Shown one piece after another: positions 1 through 6,411 of a stretch of 8,413 nt of DNA. The stretch is from Treponema sp. (lineage in GTDB: Bacteria; Spirochaetota; Spirochaetia; Treponematales; Treponemataceae): positions 1 through 8,413 of the forward strand of contig JAEDCN010000047.1 of NCBI GenBank assembly GCA_016294105.1. Reading direction: 5' to 3'. A program made the position numbers and the translations under genes. How positions within the stretch are numbered: the stretch's first letter is position 1; each line of letters begins with the position of its first letter. Below the pieces are notes generated by a model. It worked only from the letters and a program-made list of their open reading frames with translations, did no database searches and was not told the DNA's origin.

Positions 1-55
1 GAAGATAAAAGATAGCTTCACGAAAAAATATACTCAAAATACTAAGAGTTTATTG

Positions 56-907
56 ATGTATAGCCAAATGAAAAAAGTAACTTTGCAAAAAATAGATGCA
101 GAAAATGTGAGAAAGAAAATTTTTATTGGAGATGATAGTATGGCATTAGTAAAGCACGATTATCCTATTTTGGAATACGATACCGCATCAAAAGCAATCT
201 TTCAGCCGGGAAATGGGAAAAAGCACTTCCCTAAAAAAGCCGTATTTGCATTTTTGGGGGATGAAGTGGAAAAGTATGCACATGCCCACAGTGGAATACA
301 GATAGATGAATTTGAGAGTGCAACAAAATTATATCCCATCTATGAATGCTTTCATAATCAGGAAAGGATATGTTTATGTCCGGCTCCGGTTGGGAGTGCT
401 GCTGCTGTCCAGATTTTAGAGTATTTAATAGCAGGAGGTGTGACAGAAATTATTTCTGTCGGTTCCTGCGGTGTATTGGAAGATATTCCGGAGAACAGAT
501 TCTTAATACCCGTTTCTGCATTGAGAGATGAGGGAACTTCTTACCATTATCTTCCGCCATCCAGAGACATAAAGATTTCAACAGCAGGAATAAGTGCAAT
601 CAAATTTGCTTTAAATCAAAAGAAAATCCCATATTTGGAAGTCAAGACATGGACAACAGACGGTTTTTATCGAGAAACACTGGAAATGGTGCAATACCGC
701 AAAGAGGAAGGCTGTCAAGTAGTGGAAATGGAATGTTCTGCACTGGCTGCATGTGCAGAATTTAGAGAAGTAATATGGGCTATGTTGCTTTTTACAGCCG
801 ACACGCTCTCGAATCCTCATAAATACCAAGAACGGAAGTGGGGAAAAGCAAGTGTATCCACCGCCTTGGAACTGGCATTTGACGCTGTTGTATTAATCAA
901 AGAATAA
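56..907 (+). CDS. Nucleoside phosphorylase (PNP/UDP family)
   Basis: Predicted phosphorolysis of a nucleoside to base plus (deoxy)ribose-1-phosphate, cytosolic. The 283-residue product has the family landmarks in order: the Gly-rich stretch VGSCGVL (about 135-141), RDEGTSYHY (about 157-165), TTDGFYRET (200-208), the ribose-binding EMEC segment (about 224-227, equivalent to the family MEMES-type motif), and TADTLS (about 247-252), where the Asp sits where PNP-type enzymes carry a catalytic acid. The length suits the family, with an extra ~40 residues at the N-terminus. The start is taken at ATG 56; ATG 68 is an equally plausible start, and a TTG at 53 is less likely. The gene lies 15 bp upstream of an aminoglycoside nucleotidyltransferase on the same strand, so the two are probably cotranscribed. 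Any promoter is mostly outside the left edge. Family is confident; substrate (uridine, purine or a modified or antibiotic nucleoside) cannot be read from sequence. Confidence 0.85.
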   Translation: MYSQMKKVTLQKIDAENVRKKIFIGDDSMALVKHDYPILEYDTASKAIFQPGNGKKHFPKKAVFAFLGDEVEKYAHAHSGIQIDEFESATKLYPIYECFHNQERICLCPAPVGSAAAVQILEYLIAGGVTEIISVGSCGVLEDIPENRFLIPVSALRDEGTSYHYLPPSRDIKISTAGISAIKFALNQKKIPYLEVKTWTTDGFYRETLEMVQYRKEEGCQVVEMECSALAACAEFREVIWAMLLFTADTLSNPHKYQERKWGKASVSTALELAFDAVVLIKE

Positions 908-922
908 AGGAAACAAATCTAT

Positions 923-1717
923 ATGGAAAATACAATGAACAATCGGAATGAAATCCCACAACAAGTGAAGCAAGTCGTTTCCATAGCAGAAACCCTATTG
1001 CAGGGGCAGATATTGGGAATGTATTTATATGGCTCTGCGACAATGAATAAATTGCGTCCGGACAGTGACATAGATATATTGATAATAACCAGACAAGAAT
1101 TGAATCTGTCAACGAAAAAGGAGTTGACCAAGCAATTATTGGAAATTTCCGGCTTCGTAGGTTGCGCCGAAAAAAGACCATTGGAGATAACTGTCATCCA
1201 TCAAAAAGACATTATTCCGTGGCAGTTTCCGCCCAAATGCGAGTATATGTATGGGGAGTGGCTTCGGAAAGAGATGGAAGCCGGAATGATTCCGCAGGCG
1301 TGTTTCGACCCTGATATAGCGATTCTATTATGGCAGGCGAGAAAAAGTAGTATGACGCTGAAGGGCGCAGATTGCAAACAACTTATTCTCCCGATTCCGT
1401 TCCGCGAAATACAAAAGGCTATTCAATTTTCTCTACCCGGTTTGATTTCCAATGTTAAGGGAGATGAAAGAAATGTGCTATTGACGCTATCCCGCATGTG
1501 GTTTACATTAGAAACCGAAGACGTGACAACGAAAGATGTTGCTGCGGAGTGGGTGATTCCCCAATTGCCGGAAACCTTTTCTTCCCTGTTGAAAACGGCA
1601 AAGGAAGCCTATTTGGGAAACCTGTCTGACGAATGGGAAACAATGGAAAATGAAACGCTCGCGCTTACCGGGTTTATGAAAGGTCGGATTGAAGAATTGC
1701 TTAAAGCCAAAGGGTAA
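923..1717 (+). CDS. ant(9): ANT(9)-like aminoglycoside (spectinomycin) nucleotidyltransferase
   Basis: Transfers AMP from ATP to an aminocyclitol hydroxyl, inactivating spectinomycin-type drugs in the cytosol. The 264-residue product has the nucleotidyltransferase core YGSAT (36-40) followed by D49-I-D51, the metal-binding aspartates, and E88 in RPLEIT, matching the catalytic base of AadA/ANT(9). IIPWQFPPK, YGEWLR, GDERNVLLTLSRMW (180-193) and KDVAAEW (204-210) are strongly AadA/ANT(9)-like, and the length is typical of both. The two residues reported as needed for streptomycin binding in AadA (Trp173, Asp178) align by eye to P172 and N177. That resembles ANT(9), so spectinomycin-only specificity is inferred. 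ATG 923 is preceded by an A-rich stretch; a second ATG lies at 935. The gene sits 15 bp after the nucleoside phosphorylase and 77 bp before the DHFR-fold gene. The family is very likely; the exact allele name is not certain. Confidence 0.88.
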   Translation: MENTMNNRNEIPQQVKQVVSIAETLLQGQILGMYLYGSATMNKLRPDSDIDILIITRQELNLSTKKELTKQLLEISGFVGCAEKRPLEITVIHQKDIIPWQFPPKCEYMYGEWLRKEMEAGMIPQACFDPDIAILLWQARKSSMTLKGADCKQLILPIPFREIQKAIQFSLPGLISNVKGDERNVLLTLSRMWFTLETEDVTTKDVAAEWVIPQLPETFSSLLKTAKEAYLGNLSDEWETMENETLALTGFMKGRIEELLKAKG

Positions 1718-1794
1718 AGCAAGCAAAAGCAAGAATATCCCTACAATAAATAAACCGTTTGAAATGGTGCTGCCTCTTTTACAATAATACACCT

Positions 1795-2334
1795 ATGAGA
1801 AAAGTAATCCTTTATATTGCCGTCAGTCTGGATGGCTATATCGCTGACAGCGAAGGTTCCGTTGAATGGATAAGCGGACAAGATAAAAACGTGGAGATGG
1901 AAGACACCTTTACTCCATTCTTCAGTGGTGTGGACACGGTCATTATGGGAAAGAGAACCTACGACCAAATTGTGACCGAACTTTCTCCCGACCAATGGCC
2001 CTACGGGGAAGCGATGACCTATGTATTGACTCATCACAGTGAAGAAGAGGGCACAGAAAATATCCGTTTCAGGAATATGGATGTATGCCAACTGGTAGAG
2101 GAGTTGAAACAGGAATCGGGTAAAGATGTGTGGATTTGCGGAGGTGCAGAAGTGGCGCAACAACTCATCGCAAACAATCAAATAGACATTTATCATCTGG
2201 CGATTATACCGGTTCTTCTCGGTAACGGCACAAGGCTGTTTGGTGCTACCGATAAGAAAATTGACTTGGAAATGATTCGTACCAAGAAATACAACGGCAT
2301 AATAGAGGTGGTATATAGTCGCAGGAAGATTTGA
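1795..2334 (+). CDS. RibD C-terminal / dihydrofolate-reductase-fold protein
   Basis: A small NAD(P)H-dependent reductase of the RibD-C/DHFR superfamily; the substrate is unknown. The 179-residue product matches the single-domain family: SLDGYIA (11-17) at the first strand and substrate loop, VIMGKRTYD (49-57), ICGGAEVAQQLI (114-125), the Gly-Gly dinucleotide-binding turn, and PVLLGNGTRLF (139-149). ATG 1795 is chosen because the family motif begins 10 residues later. The reading frame extends back to a TTG at 1759, but that adds 12 residues unlike the family. It follows the ANT(9)-like gene by 77 bp on the same strand and may be its last operon member. Its place next to a resistance gene raises the possibility of antifolate or other drug detoxification, but it is not recognisable as a classical trimethoprim-resistant DHFR. 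The family is confident; the role is not. Confidence 0.82.
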   Translation: MRKVILYIAVSLDGYIADSEGSVEWISGQDKNVEMEDTFTPFFSGVDTVIMGKRTYDQIVTELSPDQWPYGEAMTYVLTHHSEEEGTENIRFRNMDVCQLVEELKQESGKDVWICGGAEVAQQLIANNQIDIYHLAIIPVLLGNGTRLFGATDKKIDLEMIRTKKYNGIIEVVYSRRKI

Positions 2335-2356
2335 TGTTTACTGTTTTAAAATCTTC
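2325..2356 (+). terminator. Stem-loop at the end of the cargo cluster
   Basis: Perfect 8-bp inverted repeat GAAGATTT (2325-2332) / AAATCTTC (2349-2356), separated by 16 nt. It overlaps the stop codon of the RibD-like gene and is followed by TCCCTTT. The placement suits a transcript 3' end, but there is no strong U-tract, so a terminator role is only suggested. Confidence 0.3.
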
Positions 2357-2490
2357 TCCCTTTAGAATACACGATTAAAGATTACGACCATATTTCCGAT
2401 TTACTGCTCGTAAATTATTGATTAATAATCAGTTGTAAATACTAACATTATAAATTAGAGACTATATAAACAAGAAAAACATTCATACAC

Positions 2491-2522
2491 ATTTTCTATT
2501 TTTGAGAAAATTCGTATCTTTG
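2491..2522 (+). promoter_or_regulatory. Putative Bacteroides-type promoter (leader transcript)
   Basis: TATCTTTG at 2515-2522 fits the Bacteroidales -7 consensus TAnnTTTG exactly. The T-rich stretch around 2491-2496 lies where a -33 element is expected, but is not a perfect TTTG. A start near 2529 would give a leader of about 300 nt before the 313-residue ORF, containing the hairpins and the 22-codon ORF. This call rests on one consensus element. Confidence 0.45.
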
Positions 2523-2547
2523 CACATAAGAGAGTTATTTGACAGCA

Positions 2548-2583
2548 TAGCAACGCAAAACGCTGAAATTCGCACAGTTGCTA
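2548..2583. repeat. Inverted repeat TAGCAAC/GTTGCTA
   Basis: Perfect 7-bp arms, TAGCAAC at 2548-2554 and GTTGCTA at 2577-2583, with a 22-nt spacer. It lies about 20 nt downstream of the predicted start from the 2515 promoter, so it could form a stem in the leader RNA or be an operator. Confidence 0.4.
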
Positions 2584-2631
2584 AATCGTTACCTCTATTT
2601 CTCAAATAATTCGCTAAAAGTTTATTCTTCA

Positions 2632-2651
2632 ATCGGTTAAGTCAAACCGAT
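2632..2651. repeat. Hairpin ATCGGTT/AACCGAT in the leader region
   Basis: Perfect 7-bp stem (2632-2638 with 2645-2651) and a 6-nt loop AAGTCA, 20 bp upstream of the 22-codon ORF. It is followed by A-rich rather than T-rich sequence, so it is not a plus-strand intrinsic terminator. A role in mRNA structure or protein binding is possible. Confidence 0.45.
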
Positions 2652-2671
2652 AAAAATCTAAAATAAAAATT

Positions 2672-2740
2672 ATGGTTGACCTTCATTATAGGCTACCACC
2701 ACCTATCAGGAAGGTGAAAATAAGCCTAAATAATGTTTGA
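2672..2740 (+). CDS. Possible 22-codon leader peptide containing Pro-Pro-Pro
   Basis: ATG at 2672 opens a 22-residue ORF (begins MVDLHYRLPPPIRKV) ending at TGA 2738-2740. It is preceded by an A-rich stretch of the kind used for initiation in Bacteroidales. The Pro codons overlap a small stem (CACCT 2700-2704 / AGGTG 2712-2716) nested within outer arms AGGCT (2690-2694) / AGCCT (2723-2727). A PPP run is a known ribosome-slowing motif, so this could be an attenuation-type leader for the gene at 2835. It could equally be a chance ORF or a remnant of a broken gene. There is no homology evidence. Confidence 0.3.
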   Translation: MVDLHYRLPPPIRKVKISLNNV

Positions 2741-2798
2741 TTTAACGTTGATTATAGCTGATGTCTGAGAAGAATCACTATATGTGGAATAAAGGTTG

Positions 2799-2806
2799 TA
2801 ACTTTG
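2799..2806 (+). promoter_or_regulatory. Putative Bacteroides -7 box for the 313-residue ORF
   Basis: TAACTTTG at 2799-2806 matches TAnnTTTG and lies 28 bp before the ATG at 2835, giving a short 5' leader of about 20 nt. No good TTTG -33 element is seen at the expected distance; the nearest sequence is TATGTG near 2781-2786. This is plausible but single-element evidence. Confidence 0.5.
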
Positions 2807-2834
2807 CAAATAAAAAACACATTGTATATTGAGT

Positions 2835-3776
2835 ATGGGCATTTTAAGCAAGTTATTTGGCAACAAGAAGAAATACGAAGCTGATGAGCAGCACAAGGAA
2901 CAGGGGAAAAGAAAATCCTCTCCTGTTCTGCCCACGCTCATGCATGACGAGCCAGCTAGTCTTGCCAAATACGTGGATAAGAAGATGCCTGTGCTTGTTA
3001 TCGGAGGCAAGTACCATCAGACACAAGTTGTTCTCACTTCCAATCCAAATGAGAAGAAGTTTACGGCCAGTAATGGAAAGGCATACCCTGGTGTTACCAT
3101 AGGAATGGTGATGGGAACAGGAGGTGTGAAGGAACAGCAAAATCCGAAAGAGCTAAAGATTTGTCCATCCAACCCGAAAACAGCAGATTTGCCCAAAGGC
3201 GAGAAAAAGGAACAGCAAAAGAAACCTTTCGTTCTCACGTTTCCAACGAATATCAAGCACCCGACTCTCGGAGAACGCTATGATGAGTATTGTGCCAGTC
3301 TTCCTCCATTTGACTTTTATGAGGGTGATAACGAAGACAAAATCCCTGCTGATGCGGACATGGAAATCAGTGATTACCTGAACAGGCTGGCAGACACACT
3401 CGCATATTGTAGGGATGTTGAGAAGAAGCAAGGATTTGTGGTAGCGGAACAATACTATCTGTTCCTTATCGGTCATCATCCGTGGGAACCTGATGCCTAC
3501 GATGACCTGTTGGAACTGTATCGCAACAATGGCAAGAACGATGCGTTTGAAGCCTTGCGCCTTTATTCCATAGACCATTTCTCTAAGAGACGTGAACGGA
3601 TGGAACGGCAACTGACCGCACTTGCAGAACAGCAGGGAGTGAAAGAGATGGCAACGGAAGCTATAAGAAAAGGGGAAAAGGTCTCGTACTTCCGAGGGCT
3701 GTTTACCCTGTACGACCCTTTCCCCTGCATAGAGCATTGGAAGCGGTTGATCCCTATCTTCTCGGGCCCCGAGTAG
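2835..3776 (+). CDS. Unrecognised protein convergent with the relaxase
   Basis: I do not recognise this 313-residue protein. It is soluble, with no signal peptide or membrane segment. The N-terminus is basic and charged (MGILSKLFGNKKK...). Residues about 45-90 form a beta-rich stretch ending in Gly-rich TIGMVMGTGG, followed by a Lys/Gln/Pro-rich linker (about 95-130). The C-terminal half (about 145-300) is helical, and AEQYYLFLIGHHPWEPDAYD with the following helices resembles a TPR-like repeat. The frame extends to a TTG at 2829, but ATG 2835 has the -7 box at a suitable distance. Its last 23 bp overlap the end of the relaxase gene on the opposite strand. Base composition and reading-frame quality match the relaxase module rather than the cargo, so it is probably part of the element backbone. 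A mobilization accessory role is only a guess from position. Confidence 0.8.
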   Translation: MGILSKLFGNKKKYEADEQHKEQGKRKSSPVLPTLMHDEPASLAKYVDKKMPVLVIGGKYHQTQVVLTSNPNEKKFTASNGKAYPGVTIGMVMGTGGVKEQQNPKELKICPSNPKTADLPKGEKKEQQKKPFVLTFPTNIKHPTLGERYDEYCASLPPFDFYEGDNEDKIPADADMEISDYLNRLADTLAYCRDVEKKQGFVVAEQYYLFLIGHHPWEPDAYDDLLELYRNNGKNDAFEALRLYSIDHFSKRRERMERQLTALAEQQGVKEMATEAIRKGEKVSYFRGLFTLYDPFPCIEHWKRLIPIFSGPE

Positions 3777-5220
3777 CAGACTTGGAAGGTTTGTTCCTGC
3801 TGGCATATCTGGCGGCACGATGGGCAAACCTCCACCAGTCCTCATCTTCATCTTTCTTTGGTTTGTCATCAGACGACGAACCGCCACCACCACCTGAATA
3901 CATGGGAGTGGTAGCATCACCGATGGCGGCTGCCACCATCCCTGCGGCACTGGAAATGACATCACCAAGAGAGCCGTCAAACAGGTCTTCAACGATAGTT
4001 CCCTGCACACTCTGCAAAGCATAGGCAGTTGGCTTCGGCATATTCTCCAGGAATGTTCGCAAGCCAGAAAGCAGTTCATCGAAGATTGCCCCTTTGACCA
4101 TCATGACTGAATTGCCCAGTTGTGCCTCCTTCATCCTTTCCACATTATTTGCCGCTTGTCTCACCGCTACCTCAGCATTAGCCTGCCGCTGGCGAAGCGA
4201 TGCAATCTGGTTCTCACATTGCATGAGTCGGCTCTTGCGGTCACGGATTTTGTCACCCAAGGCAATCTTCTGCTTCATCAGTTCTGATGTTCGTTCCTCA
4301 TATTCATCCAGAGTGATTTTCTTGTTCTCCAAGTCCTGCTTCAAGGATTCAATCTGATGGCTAAGTCCATTGTATTGCAGTTCCAACTTGCTGATAAAGA
4401 TTCTAAGCTCAATGGCTCGGTTTTCCAACTCCGGCAACTCCCGCTTCAACTGATAGTACATCTGCACTTTGTCTTTATGCTGTGCGCCCGAAATCTCCAC
4501 AGGGTCGCCACGCATCAATCCATATTGGCTGTTCACCTGTTCGTAGAGTTCCGTGTGCAGCTGCTTCATAATCTCCTGTCCTGTTGCCTTGTCCTTGCCG
4601 AACAGCCCTTTGTATGAAACCACAGGTCGTTCCCTGCCAGTCTTCTTTTCTGTTCTCATCACAACAGGAATGATGGTCGCATGGCAATGTGCCGTAGTCT
4701 CGTCAAGATGCACATCAAATCCGATGATGTTCTCTTCACCATACTTCTTTGCCATCCAGTCATAGAGGTCGATAGCCCATTGCTCGATTTCATTCATTCG
4801 CTGGATGTGGCTGTTGTCCGCTGTTCCGTCACGCTCGAAATCGACAGCCTGATTGCCGAATGCCATCATGTTCATTACTTCGTGGTCACCGCTGAAAACG
4901 AACTCCACAATCTGGTTGGACATCTTCGCAGCTGCTGGGTTGTTCTTCTTTACCTCCGGGTTAGGCTTCACGCCCAGTTCCTCCAACCTCTCCTTGAAAC
5001 GTTCCTCAACAGGTTTTGATGTTCCTATCTTTTGGATAATACCACCCTTGGCAACCTCAAAATTGAGATGCGCACGGGTGATGTCGTACCAATGCAGCGG
5101 TTTCTTGTTCACTGTCTGATAGTGCTTCTCGTCCCACCTGCGCTGGTTCTCGGCTGCCTCCATCGCTCCGATGGACTTTCTGCCCTCAAAGTGCATCGCA
5201 CCTTTTGGTTCATTACTCAT
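3754..5220 (-). CDS. mob: MobV/Pre-family relaxase (mobilization protein)
   Basis: Nicks oriT and pilots single-stranded DNA into a type IV secretion channel. The 488-residue product has the MobV signature: DITRAHLNFE (46-55), like the RSHLNYEL segment of pMV158 MobM, and the metal-binding motif H171-L-D-E-T-T-A-H178-C-H180 (HxDExxxHxH). Residues about 255-365 are a long charged coiled coil, as in MobV C-termini. The tail has a Gly/Ser linker (443-450), an Asp/Glu/Lys patch and a basic end. ATG 5220 follows an A-rich stretch without Shine-Dalgarno, as is usual in Bacteroidales. The putative oriT lies directly upstream, and three same-strand genes precede it. The histidine of the N-terminal HxxR motif (His22 in MobM) is not evident: the aligned segment reads E24-N-Q-R27. 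The 3' end overlaps the convergent unknown gene. Family is confident; activity is untested. Confidence 0.9.
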   Translation of the reverse strand: MSNEPKGAMHFEGRKSIGAMEAAENQRRWDEKHYQTVNKKPLHWYDITRAHLNFEVAKGGIIQKIGTSKPVEERFKERLEELGVKPNPEVKKNNPAAAKMSNQIVEFVFSGDHEVMNMMAFGNQAVDFERDGTADNSHIQRMNEIEQWAIDLYDWMAKKYGEENIIGFDVHLDETTAHCHATIIPVVMRTEKKTGRERPVVSYKGLFGKDKATGQEIMKQLHTELYEQVNSQYGLMRGDPVEISGAQHKDKVQMYYQLKRELPELENRAIELRIFISKLELQYNGLSHQIESLKQDLENKKITLDEYEERTSELMKQKIALGDKIRDRKSRLMQCENQIASLRQRQANAEVAVRQAANNVERMKEAQLGNSVMMVKGAIFDELLSGLRTFLENMPKPTAYALQSVQGTIVEDLFDGSLGDVISSAAGMVAAAIGDATTPMYSGGGGGSSSDDKPKKDEDEDWWRFAHRAARYASRNKPSKSATRGPRR

Positions 5221-5254
5221 ATTTCTGTTCTGTTACGTTATAGTTCTACATTGG

Positions 5255-5296
5255 GGATGTCCTCACGTTCCATGCCTATGGATCGTGAGACATTCC
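5255..5296. repeat. Imperfect inverted repeat upstream of the relaxase gene
   Basis: Two 17-nt arms, GGATGTCCTCACGTTCC (5255-5271) and GGATCGTGAGACATTCC (5280-5296), pair with one mismatch and small bulges around an 8-nt loop. The repeat is centred about 55 bp upstream of the relaxase ATG. By position it could be an autoregulatory operator, a relaxase or accessory-protein binding site within oriT, or part of the relaxase mRNA leader. Confidence 0.5.
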
Positions 5297-5425
5297 TTTT
5301 CTTGTATTGTTTAGGGGTAGTGGGGCATTCATCCATGTCCTAGGCGATAGGCTGGCATGGCAGGCACGGGAACATGTGGGGCATGAGACCGTTGCTGTGC
5401 CGCCCAGAACCTCGCAGAGGTGAAC

Positions 5426-5445
5426 GGGCATATTGTGTTATGCCC
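5426..5445 (+). other. oriT: Putative oriT nick-site hairpin (MobV type)
   Basis: Perfect 7-bp stem GGGCATA (5426-5432) / TATGCCC (5439-5445) with loop TTGTGT. The ten bases 5431-5440, TATTGTGTTA, differ at one position from the pMV158-type MobV nick site TAGTGTG/TTA. In pMV158 the cleavage also lies in a hairpin loop. The predicted cut is between G5437 and T5438 on the plus strand. It lies about 200 bp upstream of the relaxase start. Two TGGGGCAT copies (5321-5328, 5377-5384) and a near-complementary ATGCCCCCA (5440-5448), plus the small hairpin ACCTC-GCA-GAGGT (5409-5421), add to an oriT-like repeat structure across 5255-5450. Confidence 0.7.
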
Positions 5446-5493
5446 CCACTTAATCAGTTGGGCCGTGGAGCAAGCTCTGCGCGCCCGACCATC

Positions 5494-6261
5494 CTACTCA
5501 TGCTGCCCATAAGGAACAACAGTTCCGTCTTCGTCAGCGAAATCAAAGAGGCTCTGAGGCATCTTTACAGCCTTGGAGGGTATAGTTACCTCGGAAGAGG
5601 TTATAATAGCCGTCTGAGGCTTTTCTGGTGTCTCCATGATGACAGTGGCCGTATCTGCACCTTGTACGGATTGGACTGGTGGTGATAAAACTGGAGAAGT
5701 CTGATTCCTCTCAGCAAGGAGAAGACGGTTGGGATTTGTGAACACCTGTCCCATGGCATGACCATCCTGCACACTCACGACATCTACAATGGAGGTGACG
5801 AAATCAGACGAGCGGCTGATAAGTCCGAGCTGTTCCATCTTGTCGAGCAGGTTACGCCCCTGCTTGCGCTTGATACCCCATACTTCTTCAAGGGAAGATA
5901 CCGAGAGCGAACATTGGCAGGTGCCTGTATCGACACGGATACCTCGCACCATTTGCGACTTGTCACCGATGGTCATAGTGTGGAGGATGTACAGATAGTA
6001 CATGAGGTTAAGCCGTCCTTTTGTTGTCCCCATAAGGAATGTAATTGCATCCGCTGAAAGATGAAGCGTGATGTCTGTAAAGGGAAATGACTTCTCCAGA
6101 AAGGAGTCAATAGGCAGAATTGCTGCCTCGTTGTTGTTGCTTTGCATATTCAGTAAAGAGAAAAAGGAACGGCAGACAGATGTGCCTTGCTTCTTGCGCA
6201 TGGTGTTCCTGCCATGCCGTCCCTGGTTTGAAATTTGGTTAATAATAAATTCCGTGGGCAT
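5494..6261 (-). CDS. Putative winged-helix DNA-binding protein of the mobilization module
   Basis: A 255-residue soluble protein of unknown function. Residues about 75-155 look like a helical winged-helix fold: helix LMYYLYILHTM (85-95), then VSSLEEVWGIKRKQGRNLLDKMEQLGLIS, a helix-turn-helix-like stretch ending in the LGLIS typical of winged-helix recognition helices. The C-terminal third (about 185-240) is Thr/Ser/Pro/Val-rich and probably disordered, ending acidic. ATG 6261 is the longest start; internal ATGs at 6201 (MRKKQG) and about 6147 are alternatives. It lies just upstream of oriT and the relaxase on the same strand, where replication-initiation, primase-accessory or oriT-binding proteins are often found. 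I cannot choose between them. A repeated palindromic element lies 150-200 bp upstream. Confidence 0.72.
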   Translation of the reverse strand: MPTEFIINQISNQGRHGRNTMRKKQGTSVCRSFFSLLNMQSNNNEAAILPIDSFLEKSFPFTDITLHLSADAITFLMGTTKGRLNLMYYLYILHTMTIGDKSQMVRGIRVDTGTCQCSLSVSSLEEVWGIKRKQGRNLLDKMEQLGLISRSSDFVTSIVDVVSVQDGHAMGQVFTNPNRLLLAERNQTSPVLSPPVQSVQGADTATVIMETPEKPQTAIITSSEVTIPSKAVKMPQSLFDFADEDGTVVPYGQHE

Positions 6262-6411
6262 TCCACATTTTCAAGATTGGTACAGTATCTGTGTACAAAG
6301 GGCAATATGATTGCTGTTCCGTTGGAGCTAACTGGCTAAGAGAAGTGGAAAGATGGAACGTTTTATTCTGCTGTCCTTTCGTTGTAATACGGCTTCATAC
6401 CTGATAGGGTG

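Larger units (their letters stand above)
2335..2834. other. AT-rich intergenic region between cargo and the 313-residue ORF
   Basis: Roughly 500 bp without a long reading frame. The first 150 bp is very AT-rich and includes the short palindrome ATTATT-GATT-AATAAT near 2416-2431. From about 2500 it becomes structured, with a promoter-like element, at least three inverted repeats and a 22-codon ORF, ending in a second promoter element just upstream of the next gene. It also marks the change from the cargo cluster to the mobilization module. The sequence TTTGAGAAA at 2501-2509 recurs inverted as TTTCTCAAA near 2598-2606. No transposase or recognisable insertion sequence end was found. Confidence 0.6.

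Noticed and set aside
1741..2196. Minus-strand 151-residue frame opposite the RibD-like gene
   Set aside because: It is antisense to a gene with complete family motifs and has no recognisable features of its own.
1795..2334. Classical trimethoprim-resistance dihydrofolate reductase (dfr)
   Set aside because: The motifs fit the RibD C-terminal family rather than Dfr enzymes, so a dfr symbol is not justified.
2411..2440. AT-rich palindromes as an insertion sequence end
   Set aside because: No matching inverted copy, target duplication or transposase frame was found nearby.
2672..2740. The micro-ORF as an already known resistance-gene leader peptide
   Set aside because: I could not match its sequence to a leader peptide I know, so it is reported only as a possible leader.
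3153..4079. Long minus-strand open frame overlapping the 313-residue gene and the relaxase end
   Set aside because: It lies antisense to well-formed coding sequence, has no domain-like pattern, and conflicts with the relaxase frame that carries clear motifs.
4357..5343. Several plus-strand frames of 70-112 residues across the relaxase gene and its upstream region
   Set aside because: They are shadows of the relaxase reading frame or run into the oriT repeats. Their compositions are Cys/His/Phe-rich without protein-like pattern.
5374..5685. Plus-strand 103-residue frame through oriT
   Set aside because: It crosses the nick hairpin and the end of the winged-helix gene, and its sequence is Arg/Ser-rich without motif.
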